DNA of 47,784 nucleotides from Pantoea conspicua (GCF_002095315.1 NZ_MLFN01000029.1:1-47784); one strand, 5' to 3'. Positions 35,901 through 46,350 are shown, counted from the stretch's first letter. The notes: a model not told the origin generated them from the letters alone. Numbers and translations: made by a program.

Positions 35901-36355
35901 TGAACGACGGCCTGCTGCTCTGGCTGGAGCATCTGGTCTACTGCGCGCTGGGTGGAACCGGCAGTAGCCGGATGTATGGCCGGCAACATAGTCGCTGGTG
36001 CTTTCTGGCGGTAAGTCAGCAGGACGCCATCGCTGCGCTGAATGATTATATCGCGGGCTACCTGACCGGTATGCGCCAGCCGCTGATGCTGCTCAATAAA
36101 AGCGGCGGCGCCTGGTTAACGGCCAGCTATGACAAAAAAAGCCAGCAACTTCTGACCGATGAGGCGACCCAGCTTAAAGCGCGAAATCGCCTGCTGACGG
36201 CGTGGTCAGGCAGTTATCAGGTAGAGGGTGAAGGCAGCGATCCCTACCTGCAACGCCTGTGTCGCGTGCTGGAAGAGACACAGTTACACCAGATAACTGA
36301 GGCGGCACAGCGCTGGTATTTACCGGTGCTGGCTGCACATCAGGATGATGAATAG
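32978..36355 (+). CDS. recC: Exonuclease V subunit RecC
   Basis: RecC is the Chi-recognising subunit of RecBCD, which processes double-strand breaks. The 1125-residue protein (E. coli 1122) begins MFHVYHSNQLDVLKILAAAVI and includes VLVQSPGMAQWLQMELA and CLLGMNDGVYPRT. It has a helicase-like fold that has lost ATPase motifs and a nuclease-like C-terminal domain without catalytic residues. It lies 104 bp after ppdC and precedes ptrA, recB and recD as in other enterobacteria. Confidence 0.98.
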   Translation: MFHVYHSNQLDVLKILAAAVIKHDPLDDPFASEMVLVQSPGMAQWLQMELAQTFGIAANIEFPLPASFIWEMFVRVLPDIPVESAFSKASMSWKLMHRLPEMLEHEEFISLRHYLHDDGDKRKLFQLSSRVADLFDQYLVYRADWLNSWERGETIEGLGEAQRWQAALWRDLVSYTATLRQPEWHRANLYARFIQTLEQAQRTPENLPKRVFICGISALPPVYLQALQALGRHIDIHLLFTNPCRDYWGDIQDYAFLAKLQSRQRRRHGADEQRGLFRDVEQAPALFNEAGEQQLTNPLLASWGKLGRDNLFLLSQMEDNDDIDAFVEVEEDNLLHCLQSDLLNLQDNAVIGLNAAELAHSDQKRRLDPADRSVAVQVCHSAQREVEVLQDHLLALMEANPALKARDIIVMVADIDAYAPFIQAVFANAPADRYLPFAISDRRASQAHPAIVAFLHLLALPDSRFVSEDVLALLDVPALASHFAIDESGLRLLRRWVSESGVRWGLDDASVEALSLPITGQHTWRFGLQRMLLGYAMESHNGDWQGILPYDESSGLVGELAGHLAELLSRLNHWRQRLAEPRPLQAWLPLCRELLNAFFSPDTETEAALLLVEEQWQELIEYGMNARFEEAIPVTLLRDDLRSRLDQQRISQRFLAGQINFCTLMPMRSIPFQVVCLLGMNDGVYPRTLAPLGFDLMQQKSRKGDRSRRDDDRYLFLEALISAQQQLYISYIGRAIQDNTERYPSVLVTELLDYIGQSFYLEGDEDRDLDESAARVRDHLQHLHSRMPFAADNFQPAARLQSFAREWLPAAQGTGQPQPDFVQPLAAPTIEMLTLEAFLRFWRHPVRAWFHQRLGVNFWLEENELPDSEPFALDNLERYQINAQLLNALVEGEDTQRLYAHHRAAGNLPYGAFGELFWQAQRDEMQEVAAEVVTQRSEGESWEVNLQLEQVSLTGWLTQVQGDGLLRWRPGVLNMNDGLLLWLEHLVYCALGGTGSSRMYGRQHSRWCFLAVSQQDAIAALNDYIAGYLTGMRQPLMLLNKSGGAWLTASYDKKSQQLLTDEATQLKARNRLLTAWSGSYQVEGEGSDPYLQRLCRVLEETQLHQITEAAQRWYLPVLAAHQDDE

Positions 36356-36462
36356 CAGGCCAGACAGCAGATGTGCTCACTGGCTAATTACACAGAAAGT
36401 TTGCTCTGGTTGAGCCGCGGTGTCAGACACTGACGGTTGATTGGGTAAGGTAAGGGGTTTAC

Positions 36463-39354
36463 ATGCGGACATACGCACGCTGGTTAGCAGCGCTTCTGAT
36501 AAGCCTGCTGGCTTGTACAGCACTGGCGCAGACAGAAACGGGCTGGCAGCCGATTAATGACATCATTCGCAAGAGTGAACACGATCCTCGTCAGTATCAG
36601 GCGATTCGGCTCGACAATGGCATGACGGTGTTACTGGTTTCCGATCCGGTGGCACCCAAATCTCTGGCGGCACTGACCTTACCGATTGGTTCCCTGGACG
36701 ATCCGGATCAGCAGCTCGGTCTGGCGCACTATCTGGAGCATATGGTGCTGATGGGCTCTGCCCATTACCCGCAGCCGGACAATCTGGCTGAGTACCTGAA
36801 AAAGCACGGGGGCAGCCACAATGCCAGCACCGCCTCTTACCGCACCGCCTTCTATCTGGAAGTGGAAAATGCTTCGCTGGAGCCGGCGGTGGATCGCCTG
36901 GCCGATGCGGTTGCCGCGCCGCTGCTGGACCCGGTGAACGCTGACCGGGAACGCCATGCGGTCAACGCTGAACTGACGATGGCGCGCTCGCGCGACGGTT
37001 TACGTATGGCGCAGGTCGGGGCGGAAACCCTTAACCCGGCTCATCCTGCCTCGCGCTTTTCCGGCGGTAACCTCGACACGCTGAAAGATAAGCCCGACAG
37101 CAAACTGCATCAGGCGCTACAGGATTTTTACCACTCGCACTACTCCGCCAATCTGATGAAGGCGGTCATTTACAGCAATAAAACGCTGCCAGAGATGGCG
37201 TCGATTGCCGCGAAAACCTTTGGTCGGGTCGCTAACCACAACATCACCGTACCCGCGATTACCGTGCCGGTTGTGACCGCGGAACAGCAGGGCATCCTGA
37301 TCCATTACGTCCCGGCTCAGCCGCGTAAACAGCTTAAAATTGAGTTTCGTATTGCTAATAACAGCGACCGTTTTCGCAGCAAAACGGACACCCTGATTAG
37401 CTACCTGATCGGCAATCGCAGTAAAAATACGCTGACCGACTGGCTGCAAAAGCAGGGACTGGCCGATGGCGTTAATGCCGGTGCGGACCCGATGACCGAT
37501 CGTAACAGCGGCGTCTTTGCTATTACCGCCTCGCTGACCGACAAAGGCCTGGCGCAGCGCGATGAAGTGGTTGCGGCTATTTTTAGTTATATCAACCTGT
37601 TGCGTGAGCAGGCGGATGACAAACGCTATTTCGATGAGGTCTCTCACGTACTGGCGCTCGATTTCCGCTATCCCTCAATCACCCGGGATATGGACTACAT
37701 CGAATGGCTGGCAGACACCATGCTGCGGGTACCGGTTGAACACACGCTGGATGCGCCTTATCTGGCGGATCAGTATGATGCTGCGGCGATCAAAGCACGG
37801 CTCGACGAGATGACGCCGCAGCAGGCGCGTATCTGGTATATCAGTCCGCAGGAACCGCACAATAAACAGGCTTACTTTGTGGATGCGCCGTATCAGGTTG
37901 AAAAAATAGCGCCACAGACGTTTGCTGACTGGCAGCAACGGGCCAGCCAGATCGCGCTGTCGATGCCCACACTGAATCCCTATATTCCGGATGACTTCAC
38001 CCTGCTGCCGGCGGACGGGAAACAGTATCCGCATCCGGTCAGGCTGGAAAATGATGCCGGGATGCGCATTTACTGGATGCCCAGTCAGTTTTACGCCAGT
38101 GAGCCAAAGGCTGCGATAACGCTGGCGTTGCGCAACAAGCATGCCATCAGCGATGCGCGCCAGCAGGTCCTGTTTGGCCTGAATGACTACCTTTCCAGTC
38201 TGGCGCTGGACGAGCTTAACTCGCAGGCGTCGGTGGGCGGCATCAGTTTCTCAACCGGCGAAAATGAAGGACTGGTATTCAGTGCCAGCGGCTTTACCCA
38301 GCGCCTGCCCACCCTGCTGAAGAAGCTGGTGGAAGGGTATGCCACTTTCCAGCCAACGCAACAGCAGCTGGAGCAGGCCAAATCCTGGTATCTGGAACGG
38401 CTTGAGGCGGCAGAGAAAGGAAAAGCCTTTGAGCAGGCGATTCAGCCGATGCAGCTGCTGTCACAGTTGCCTTATACCCAGCGTGAGACGCGTCGCAAGC
38501 TGGTGAGTACTATCACCCTTAACGACGTCACCGCCTATCGCGATGAACTGTTCCGCGCGGCAACGCCGGAAATGATGGTGGTAGGAAACCTCAGCGCCGA
38601 CAGCGTGACTCAGCTGGGTCGCGAACTGAAACAGCAGATGCAGAGTACCGGGACCGATGCCTGGCGCAGCAAATATGTAACGTTCGAAAAACCGCTGAAA
38701 GCCAATCTGCAGCAGAAGGGCAGCAGTACCGATTCTGCCCTGGCGGCGCTCTATATTCCGCTGGGCTATGGCGAATATCAGAGCATGGCGAACAGTTCGA
38801 TGCTGAGCCAGATTGTGCAGCCGTGGTTCTACAACCAGTTACGTACTGAAGAGCAACTCGGCTATGCGGTATTTGCCTTCCAGATGCCGGTGGGACGCCA
38901 GTGGGGAATTGGCTTCCTGCTGCAGAGCAACAGCAAACAGCCCGCCCTGCTGCTGCAACGCTATCAGGCCTTCTATCCGCAGGCGGAAAAACGCTTACGC
39001 AACATGAGTCAGGCCGACTTTGCTCAATACCAGCAGGCGATGATCAACGAGCTGCAACAACGGCCTCAGACCCTCGACGAGGAAGCGGATCGCTACAGTC
39101 GCGATTTTGACCGCCAGAACGACGCGTTTAATACGCGCCAGAAAGTGATCGCACAGATTAAACAACTGACGCCCGCCAGCCTGGCCGATTTCTTCCAGCA
39201 GGCGGTGATAGAGCATACGGGTATGGTGATGACCTCGCAGATTGCGGGCAACAGTGATGAAAAAGTGGCCTTTGCCGCGTTGCCAGGCTGGAAAACCTGG
39301 CGTGAAGTAGCACAGTTGCAGCAGTCGCTGCCGGTAAAGAGTGAGACTCAATGA
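36463..39354 (+). CDS. ptrA: Protease III (pitrilysin) PtrA
   Basis: PtrA is a periplasmic zinc metallopeptidase of the M16 family that degrades small peptides such as insulin. A signal peptide covers about residues 1-22 (ACTALA). The inverted zinc motif HYLEH is His89, Glu92, His93 (GLAHYLEHMVLMG), with a downstream glutamate in NAELTMARSRD completing the site. The 963-residue length equals the family (E. coli 962). The last four bases overlap the recB start (ATGA). Confidence 0.97.
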   Translation: MRTYARWLAALLISLLACTALAQTETGWQPINDIIRKSEHDPRQYQAIRLDNGMTVLLVSDPVAPKSLAALTLPIGSLDDPDQQLGLAHYLEHMVLMGSAHYPQPDNLAEYLKKHGGSHNASTASYRTAFYLEVENASLEPAVDRLADAVAAPLLDPVNADRERHAVNAELTMARSRDGLRMAQVGAETLNPAHPASRFSGGNLDTLKDKPDSKLHQALQDFYHSHYSANLMKAVIYSNKTLPEMASIAAKTFGRVANHNITVPAITVPVVTAEQQGILIHYVPAQPRKQLKIEFRIANNSDRFRSKTDTLISYLIGNRSKNTLTDWLQKQGLADGVNAGADPMTDRNSGVFAITASLTDKGLAQRDEVVAAIFSYINLLREQADDKRYFDEVSHVLALDFRYPSITRDMDYIEWLADTMLRVPVEHTLDAPYLADQYDAAAIKARLDEMTPQQARIWYISPQEPHNKQAYFVDAPYQVEKIAPQTFADWQQRASQIALSMPTLNPYIPDDFTLLPADGKQYPHPVRLENDAGMRIYWMPSQFYASEPKAAITLALRNKHAISDARQQVLFGLNDYLSSLALDELNSQASVGGISFSTGENEGLVFSASGFTQRLPTLLKKLVEGYATFQPTQQQLEQAKSWYLERLEAAEKGKAFEQAIQPMQLLSQLPYTQRETRRKLVSTITLNDVTAYRDELFRAATPEMMVVGNLSADSVTQLGRELKQQMQSTGTDAWRSKYVTFEKPLKANLQQKGSSTDSALAALYIPLGYGEYQSMANSSMLSQIVQPWFYNQLRTEEQLGYAVFAFQMPVGRQWGIGFLLQSNSKQPALLLQRYQAFYPQAEKRLRNMSQADFAQYQQAMINELQQRPQTLDEEADRYSRDFDRQNDAFNTRQKVIAQIKQLTPASLADFFQQAVIEHTGMVMTSQIAGNSDEKVAFAALPGWKTWREVAQLQQSLPVKSETQ

Positions 39355-42300
39355 CGCAGTTACCGCCTGAATCGCTGAATCCTTTAACACTGCCGCTCCG
39401 GGGCGAGCGGCTGATTGAGGCCTCAGCGGGCACCGGAAAAACCTTTACCATTGGCTTGCTTTATCTGCGCCTGCTGCTGGGCCTTGGCGGCGACAACGCC
39501 TACAGTCGGCCCCTGTCAGTTGAAGAAATTTTAGTGGTGACCTTTACCGAGGCCGCCACCGCTGAACTGCGCGGGCGTATCCGGGAGAATATCCATCAGC
39601 TGCGGCTGGCCTGTATCCGCGGTAAAAGCAGCGATTCGATGCACCAGTTGCTGCTTGATCAGATACCCGACTTAACGCACGCCGCCGCGCAGCTGCTGGC
39701 GGCAGAGCGACAGATGGATGAAGCGGCCATCTTTACCATCCACGGCTTCTGCCAGCGGATGCTCAACCTCAACGCTTTTGAATCCGGCATGCTGTTTGAG
39801 CAGGAGCTGATTGAGGATGAACAGGCGTTGCTGAAGCAATCCACCGCCGACTTCTGGCGGCGTCAGTGCTATCCGCTGTCGCTTGACGTGGCGCGGGTGA
39901 TTGCAGCGGAATGGAGCGGACCGGACAGTCTGCTGACCACGCTGCGCCCCTGGCTACAGGGCGAATCGCCCAGCCTGAAACGTCCGCCAGCCGCCGATGA
40001 AACCCTGGCGTCACGTCACGCCCGCAATCTGGCTCGCATCACATCAATCAAGCAGCAGTGGCAGTCGCTCAGTGCTGATGTGGAAGGCATCATCGGCGCT
40101 TCCGGCGTCGATAAGCGCAGCTACAGCAGCAAAAATCTGCCGATCTGGGTAGCGAAAGTGACGCAATGGGCCAACAGCGAAACGCTGGATTACCAGCTGC
40201 CGAAAGAGCTGGAGCGCTTTAGTCAGCAGCAGCTGGAGGAGAAAACCAAAAAAGGCGAAGCGCCGCGTCACCCGGTGTTTGAGGCGATCGATCAGTTTCT
40301 GGCGGAACCTCTGTCGCTGCGCGATGTGATCATTGCCCAGGCGCTGACCGACGTGCGCGCCACCGTTCAGCGTGAGAAACGGCTGCGGGCGCTGTTAGGC
40401 TTTGATGACCTGCTGAGTAAGCTCGATGAGGCGTTGCAGCAGCCCGGTGGTATCCTGCTGGCTGAGACCATTCGGGCGCGCTTTCCGGTCGCCCTGATCG
40501 ATGAATTTCAGGATACCGACCCGCAGCAATATCGCATTTTCCGCACGCTCTATATCAACCAGCCGGAACAGGCGCTGCTGTTGATCGGTGACCCTAAGCA
40601 GGCGATTTATGCGTTTCGCGGCGCGGATATTTTTACCTATCTGCGGGCGAGAAACGAAGTCAGTGCTCACTATACCCTCGATACTAACTGGCGCTCATCG
40701 CCGGAAATGGTCAATAGCGTCAATCGCCTGTTTTCACAGCTGGAATCGCCGTTTCTGTTCTCCGCCATTCCGTTCCTGCAGGTGAAACCGGCCGCGCCGA
40801 ATCAGGCGCTGAAACTGATCTATGACGATCGACCGCAACCGGCGCTGCGCTTCTGGTTACAGCCCGGCGGCGGAACCGGCAGCAGTGATTATCAGCAGTT
40901 TATGGCGCGTCAATGTGCGGCGGATATCAGCCGCTGGCTGGTGGCCGGGCAGCAGGGCCGGGCATTGCTGGGAAAAGGCGAGGCACTGCAACCGGTGCGC
41001 GCCTCTGACATCACGGTACTGGTCCGTAGTCGCAACGAAGCAGGATTCATCCGCGATGCGCTCAATGCGTTGTCGATTCCTTCCGTCTATCTCTCCAGTC
41101 GCGACAGCGTTTACACCACGCCTGAAGCGCGAGAGTTACTGTGGTTGCTGCAGGCGATTCAGGCACCGGAGCAGGAACGGCTGGTGCGCAGCGCGCTGGC
41201 GACCTCGATCTTCGCCATTGATGCCGCGGCGCTGGATGCACTGACCCGGAATGAACGCGAGTGGGATGGGCTGGTCGAGCAGTTTGCCCTCTGGCAGCAG
41301 CTCTGGCAGCAGCGTGGCGTGTTACCGATGCTGCGCGACGTGATGATCAAGCGTCAGCTGGCTGAAAATATGCTGGCCTCCGAAAACGGAGAGCGCCGCC
41401 TGACCGATCTGATGCATCTGGGCGAACTGCTGCAGGAAGCCGCGGTGCAGCTCGACAGTCCGCATGCGCTGGTGCGTTTTCTGGCCCAGCAGATTGCCCG
41501 GCCCAATAGCCAGGCAGCCAGCCAGCAGCTACGGCTGGAAAGCGATCGTCATCTGGTGCAAATCGTCACTATCCATAAATCGAAAGGGCTGCAATACCCG
41601 CTGGTCTGGTTGCCGTTTGCCGCCGGCTACCGTGAGGCAGCCAGTGCGCTTTATCACGATCGTGAAAGTTTTGCTGCCTTACTGGATGTGCAGGGCGATG
41701 CTCAGAGCATGGAGCTGGCCGAAGAGGAGCGACTGGCAGAAGATTTGCGGCTGCTCTATGTGGCACTGACCCGTTCGGTTTATCACTGCAGCGTGGGTAT
41801 TGCCCCGTTGATCAAGGGAACGCGTAAAAAAGAGGGCGAAAGCGATCTGCACAAAAGTGCGCTGGGTTATCTGGTGCAGCGGGGCGAAGCGGCCGATGCG
41901 GAGCAGCTCAGCCAGCGTCTGGCGGCGTTAAGCGGTAACGGGATTGAGGTTATCGCTGATGATTTGCGGCCAGGCGAAACATGGCAGGATCGGCCAGCCG
42001 GCGATCAGGCTTTAAGCAGCCGGGAGGTAACGCGTGCGCTGGCAGATGCCTGGCGGGTCACCAGTTACTCAGGACTGCAACAGCATCACAGCTCCGCGCT
42101 GCTGGATGCGCTGCCCAATTTTGATATCGACGCGGCAGGTGAAGAGGAGGGCAGTGAAGAGGCAGCTCTCACGCCCCACCATTTCCCGCGCGGTGCCGCG
42201 CCCGGCACCTTTTTACATGGCCTGTTTGAATCGATCGATTTTGCCGAACCGCCGGATGAAATCTGGCTGGAAGATCAGTTGCAGCACCACGGCTATCCGC

Positions 42301-42890
42301 TGAACTGGTTACCGGTTATCCAGCAGTGGATCGAACGGGTACTGCATACGCCGCTTAATGCTGACGGCCTGACGCTATCGGCAATAAAAAGCAGTGACCG
42401 GCTGATCGAGATGGAGTTTTATCTGCCGATTAATCATCTGCTGACCGCGGCCGATCTCGACGATCTGTTGCGCCGTCACGATCCGCTATCACGACAGGCG
42501 GCAGCGCTCGATTTCCGTCAGGTGCGGGGCATGTTAAAAGGCTTTATCGATCTGGTGTTCCGCTGGCAGGGAAAATATTATCTGCTCGACTATAAGTCGA
42601 ACTGGCTGGGGGAGAGCCACGCTGCGTATACGCCCGAGGCGATGGCGCAGGCGATGATCGACCACCGCTACGACCTGCAGTATCAGTTGTATACCCTGGC
42701 GCTGCATCGCTATCTTCAGCACCGCCTGCAGGATTATGATTATCAGCGCCACTTCGGTGGGGTGTTTTATCTGTTTTTACGCGGGATGGACGGCAGTTCG
42801 CCAGATAACGGTATTTTTGCCACCCGTCCCGGCGAAGCCTTTATTGAAGAAATTGATGCGTTGTTTGGTCATACCACGGAGATGTCATGA
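39351..42890 (+). CDS. recB: Exonuclease V subunit RecB
   Basis: RecB is the 3'-5' helicase and nuclease of RecBCD. The 1179-residue protein has Walker A EASAGTGKTFTIG (Lys30), Walker B LIDEFQDTDPQQY, motif IV/V elements (GDPKQAIYAFRGAD, TIHKSKGLQYPLVW) and motif VI LLYVALTRS. The C-terminal nuclease site is in GFIDLVFRWQGKYYLLDYKSN. It overlaps ptrA and recD by 4 bp each (ATGA), giving a tight translational chain. Confidence 0.98.
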   Translation: MTQLPPESLNPLTLPLRGERLIEASAGTGKTFTIGLLYLRLLLGLGGDNAYSRPLSVEEILVVTFTEAATAELRGRIRENIHQLRLACIRGKSSDSMHQLLLDQIPDLTHAAAQLLAAERQMDEAAIFTIHGFCQRMLNLNAFESGMLFEQELIEDEQALLKQSTADFWRRQCYPLSLDVARVIAAEWSGPDSLLTTLRPWLQGESPSLKRPPAADETLASRHARNLARITSIKQQWQSLSADVEGIIGASGVDKRSYSSKNLPIWVAKVTQWANSETLDYQLPKELERFSQQQLEEKTKKGEAPRHPVFEAIDQFLAEPLSLRDVIIAQALTDVRATVQREKRLRALLGFDDLLSKLDEALQQPGGILLAETIRARFPVALIDEFQDTDPQQYRIFRTLYINQPEQALLLIGDPKQAIYAFRGADIFTYLRARNEVSAHYTLDTNWRSSPEMVNSVNRLFSQLESPFLFSAIPFLQVKPAAPNQALKLIYDDRPQPALRFWLQPGGGTGSSDYQQFMARQCAADISRWLVAGQQGRALLGKGEALQPVRASDITVLVRSRNEAGFIRDALNALSIPSVYLSSRDSVYTTPEARELLWLLQAIQAPEQERLVRSALATSIFAIDAAALDALTRNEREWDGLVEQFALWQQLWQQRGVLPMLRDVMIKRQLAENMLASENGERRLTDLMHLGELLQEAAVQLDSPHALVRFLAQQIARPNSQAASQQLRLESDRHLVQIVTIHKSKGLQYPLVWLPFAAGYREAASALYHDRESFAALLDVQGDAQSMELAEEERLAEDLRLLYVALTRSVYHCSVGIAPLIKGTRKKEGESDLHKSALGYLVQRGEAADAEQLSQRLAALSGNGIEVIADDLRPGETWQDRPAGDQALSSREVTRALADAWRVTSYSGLQQHHSSALLDALPNFDIDAAGEEEGSEEAALTPHHFPRGAAPGTFLHGLFESIDFAEPPDEIWLEDQLQHHGYPLNWLPVIQQWIERVLHTPLNADGLTLSAIKSSDRLIEMEFYLPINHLLTAADLDDLLRRHDPLSRQAAALDFRQVRGMLKGFIDLVFRWQGKYYLLDYKSNWLGESHAAYTPEAMAQAMIDHRYDLQYQLYTLALHRYLQHRLQDYDYQRHFGGVFYLFLRGMDGSSPDNGIFATRPGEAFIEEIDALFGHTTEMS

Positions 42891-44727
42891 GTGAAATGCT
42901 GAGCTTGCTGCTTCAGGCGGTTGAGAAGCGTCTCCTGCGGCCGTTAGATATTCAGTTTGCCCGCCTGCTGGCAGAAGAATCACAACCGGCACTGCTGCTC
43001 GCGGCGGCCTGCGTTAGCGCGGAAGCGGGGGAAGGCCACGTCTGCCTGCCGCTGGATAATCTGTGCGAAGCGGGCCTGTTTGCGGGTCGTCAGCCCGCGC
43101 TGGCGCAGGCACTGTGGCAGGCTGCCGGTGCGCCGGATGACTGGATATCACTGCTGGCCGACTGGGCTGCCGTCAGTGACGGCAGCCTGATTACCCCGCT
43201 GGTGCTCAGTAACCGCCGTCTCTACCTGCATCGCCTGTGGCACAGCGAGGGCAGAGTCGCGAGCTTCTTTGCCCTGCAGGAGGTGAAGTCGGCGTTTGAT
43301 GCCCAGGCGGCCAGTGAAGTGCTGAATACGCTGTTCGGCACGCGCCCGGACGACTGGCAGAAAATTGCCGCCGCGGTGGCGCTGACCCGCAAGACCGCGG
43401 TGATTTCCGGCGGACCCGGAACCGGTAAAACCACCACGGTGGCGAAATTACTCGCCGCGCTGATCCGGCTTAACCCTGGCAATTTACGGATTCAGTTAGC
43501 CGCACCGACCGGCAAAGCCGCGGCACGCCTTACCGAATCACTGGGTAACGCGTTGCAGAATTTAGCGGTCAGCGAGGAAGAGCGTCGGCGCTTTCCGACG
43601 GAAGCGACCACGCTGCATCGCCTGCTGGGCGCGCAACCGGATACCCAGCGTCTGCGCTATCACGCCGGTAATCCCCTGCATCTTGATGTGCTGGTAGTTG
43701 ATGAAGCCTCAATGGTCGATCTGTCGATGATGGCGAAGCTGATCGCCGCACTGCCGGCCCATGCGCGGGTGGTTTTTCTTGGCGATCGGGACCAGCTGGC
43801 GTCGGTTGAGGCAGGTGCCGTGCTGGGCGATATCTGTCGCTGTACCGAGAGCGGCTACAGCCTGGCGCGGGCAGAACAGCTCGCGTTGCTGACCGGATGT
43901 TCGCTGCAGGGCAGTGACGATCGGCTGGCACCCGCGGTACGCGACAGTATCTGCCTGCTGCAAAAAGTTACCGTTTTGACGCGAAATCGGGTATTGGCCA
44001 GCTGGCTCAGGCAATCAACCTTGGCGATGCGCAGCAGGTGAAAACGGTTTTCGCCGCAGGCTTTCAGGATCTCTGCTATCAGCCGTTAACCAGTGGCGAG
44101 GCTTATCAGGCGATGCTGGATGAGGTGGCGCAGGGTTATCAGCCTTATTTGCAGCTGATCAGGCAGCAGGCGTCACCTGCCGACGTGCTGACAGCCTTTG
44201 GCCGTTATCAGTTACTGTGTGCGTTACGAGATGGACCGTTTGGCGTACAGGGATTAAACCAGCGTATTGAACAGCGGCTGATGCAGCTACAGCGTATCCG
44301 CCGTCCCGCTATCGGCGGGCGCTGGTACCTGGGAAGACCGGTGATGATTACCCGTAACGACAGTGCGCTGGGGCTGTTCAACGGCGATATCGGCGTTACG
44401 TTGCGGGACGAAGAGGGCAACCTGAAGGTCTTTTTCCCGTTGCCGGATGGTAGCATCAAAGCGATTCAGCCAAGCCGCCTGCCATCGCATGAAACGGCCT
44501 GGGTGATGACGGTACACAAATCACAGGGATCGGAGTTCGAACATACCGCGCTGGTGATGCCAACGCAGTTTTTGCCGGTGCTGACCCGTGAGCTGGTCTA
44601 CACCGCGATAACGCGCGCTCGTAAACAGCTGACGCTCTACAGCGATCCGGGCGTATTCCAGCGCGCCGTGCAGTTGCAAACCCAGCGGCGTAGTGGTCTG
44701 GTAGAGCGTCTGGGCGAGGCAGGATAA
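42887..44727 (+). pseudogene. recD: Exonuclease V subunit RecD, frameshifted
   Basis: RecD is the 5'-3' helicase of RecBCD. Walker A GGPGTGKTTT (Lys181) and VLVVDEASMVDLSMM lie in the first frame. The frame is lost at a run of five A (43962-43966) after CLLQK; six A would continue as [18 protein letters not shown]. The later motifs VHKSQGSEF and [11 protein letters not shown] lie in the second frame to 44727. Repaired, the protein has 613 residues (E. coli 608). As written the product stops after 384 residues and would have no helicase motifs V and VI. Sequencing error is the simplest explanation, given similar breaks nearby. Confidence 0.9.
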
Positions 44728-44777
44728 ACGCCTGTCAGAGCGGGCTGGCGACATCAATCGTCCGGCCCGTTCAGCCA

Positions 44778-46118
44778 TTACAGCGTATGGCGGGTCAGAT
44801 CGGCCATCAGGACCTTGGATCGGCGCTGATAGTTGTACATCTCTTTTTTACTCTCAGGCAGCGACTCGATATCGACCGGCGTAAAACCCCGCTCCTGGAA
44901 CCAGTGGATACTGCGGGTGGTTAACACAAACAGCTTCTGCAGCCCCATCTGACGTGCCTGGAGCGCCACACGTTGCAGCAACATTTCACCACGCGATGAA
45001 CTGCGGTAGTCAGGATGAACCGCCACGCAGGCCATTTCACCGATTTTCTCATCCATAAAGGGATAGAGCGCGGCACAGGCAATCGTCAGGTTGTCGCGCT
45101 GAATGATGGTGAATTTATCGATCTCCATCTCCAGCTGTTCGCGTGAGCGACGCACCAGAATGCCCTGTTGCTCCAGCGGCCGGATCAGTTCGAGAATGCC
45201 GCCGATATCGTTGATATTGGCGCGCCGGATCTGCTCGGCAGATTCCATCACGATCTGAGTACCGATACCGTCACGAGAGAACAGCTCCTGCAACAGCGCG
45301 CCATCTTCCTGGTAGCTGATTAAATGGCTGCGACGCACGCCGCTGCGGCAGGCTTTGACCGCGCCGCGCAGGAAACGAACGGTGCCGGAGAGGTAATCGC
45401 CGTCACTTTCAATCTCGTCAATACGCGCCTGGGCATCATTCGGGAATAGCTCGGAGATGATGTTTCCTTCGCTATCCAGTACGCCCTGTTCTGAGCAGAA
45501 GCCGATCATTTTTTCCGCTTTAAGTTTAATCGCCAGCTGGGTCGCCACCTCTTCCGAGGTCAGATTAAAACTCTCACCGGTTACCGACACCGCCACCGGA
45601 CCAAGCAGCACGATCGCGTCGTTATCCAGCTGACGATGAATAGCTTCTTCATCAATACGACGAATACGCCCGCTGTGACAATAATCAACGCCATCATCCA
45701 CCCCCAGCGGCTGCGCAATAATGAAGTTGCCGCTGACCACATTGATATGCGCGCCCTGCAGCGGCGTATTGTTGAGGCTCATGGAGAGACGGGCGGTGAT
45801 ATCTAACTGCAGACGACCGGCAGCTTGCTTCACTAATTCCAGCGATTGCGCATCGGTCACCCGGGTAAACTTGTGATAAACCGGCTCAAGCTGATGTTCC
45901 GCCAGGCTGGCATCAATCTGCGGACGGGCACCATAGACCACCACCAGGCGGATACCGAGGCTGTGCAGCAGACCAATATCGTTGACGATGCCCGAGAAGT
46001 TCTCATGCTCAATGGCTTCGCCGCCCAGCATGATGACAAAGGTCTTGTCCCGATGGGCATTGATATAGGGAACGGTATGGCGAAAACCCTGAACCAGTTC
46101 AGTACTACGTTCCTTCAC
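44778..46118 (-). CDS. argA: N-acetylglutamate synthase ArgA
   Basis: ArgA makes N-acetylglutamate, the first step of arginine synthesis, and is feedback-inhibited by arginine. The 446-residue protein has an N-terminal amino-acid-kinase domain ([35 protein letters not shown]) that senses arginine. The C-terminal GNAT domain contains [21 protein letters not shown]. Start is a GTG with GAGGA upstream. It ends convergently with recD and is divergent from amiC, as in E. coli. Two ARG boxes lie directly upstream. Confidence 0.98.
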   Translation of the reverse strand: MKERSTELVQGFRHTVPYINAHRDKTFVIMLGGEAIEHENFSGIVNDIGLLHSLGIRLVVVYGARPQIDASLAEHQLEPVYHKFTRVTDAQSLELVKQAAGRLQLDITARLSMSLNNTPLQGAHINVVSGNFIIAQPLGVDDGVDYCHSGRIRRIDEEAIHRQLDNDAIVLLGPVAVSVTGESFNLTSEEVATQLAIKLKAEKMIGFCSEQGVLDSEGNIISELFPNDAQARIDEIESDGDYLSGTVRFLRGAVKACRSGVRRSHLISYQEDGALLQELFSRDGIGTQIVMESAEQIRRANINDIGGILELIRPLEQQGILVRRSREQLEMEIDKFTIIQRDNLTIACAALYPFMDEKIGEMACVAVHPDYRSSSRGEMLLQRVALQARQMGLQKLFVLTTRSIHWFQERGFTPVDIESLPESKKEMYNYQRRSKVLMADLTRHTL

Positions 46119-46129
46119 GGCCAGTCCTC

Positions 46130-46168
46130 AGTGAATGATTATTCGAATTTTTTGTATTTTTATGCTTT
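46130..46168. promoter_or_regulatory. Tandem ARG boxes (ArgR operator) of argA
   Basis: Two 18-bp sites, 46130-46147 and 46151-46168, are spaced by the usual 3 bp. The first, AGTGAATGATTATTCGAA, fits the ARG box with two mismatches; the second is weaker, with TG-AT and AT-C retained. They lie 12 to 50 bp before the argA GTG, where an ArgR hexamer with arginine would repress argA. Confidence 0.75.
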
Positions 46169-46350
46169 TAGCCGCGATTTTGCAAGCGTTAATCCTGACG
46201 AAAATTTACGTTTTTCCGGGTGCCAAAGCCGCTAACAGCCTGCATTATTTAGGATTTCCGGGGTGACATCCCCCTACGGATTGGATAAAGTTTTCGCCGC
46301 CATTTTATTAACTGGCGCTTTTTTAGACATTACACAGCAGCTGGAGCGGC

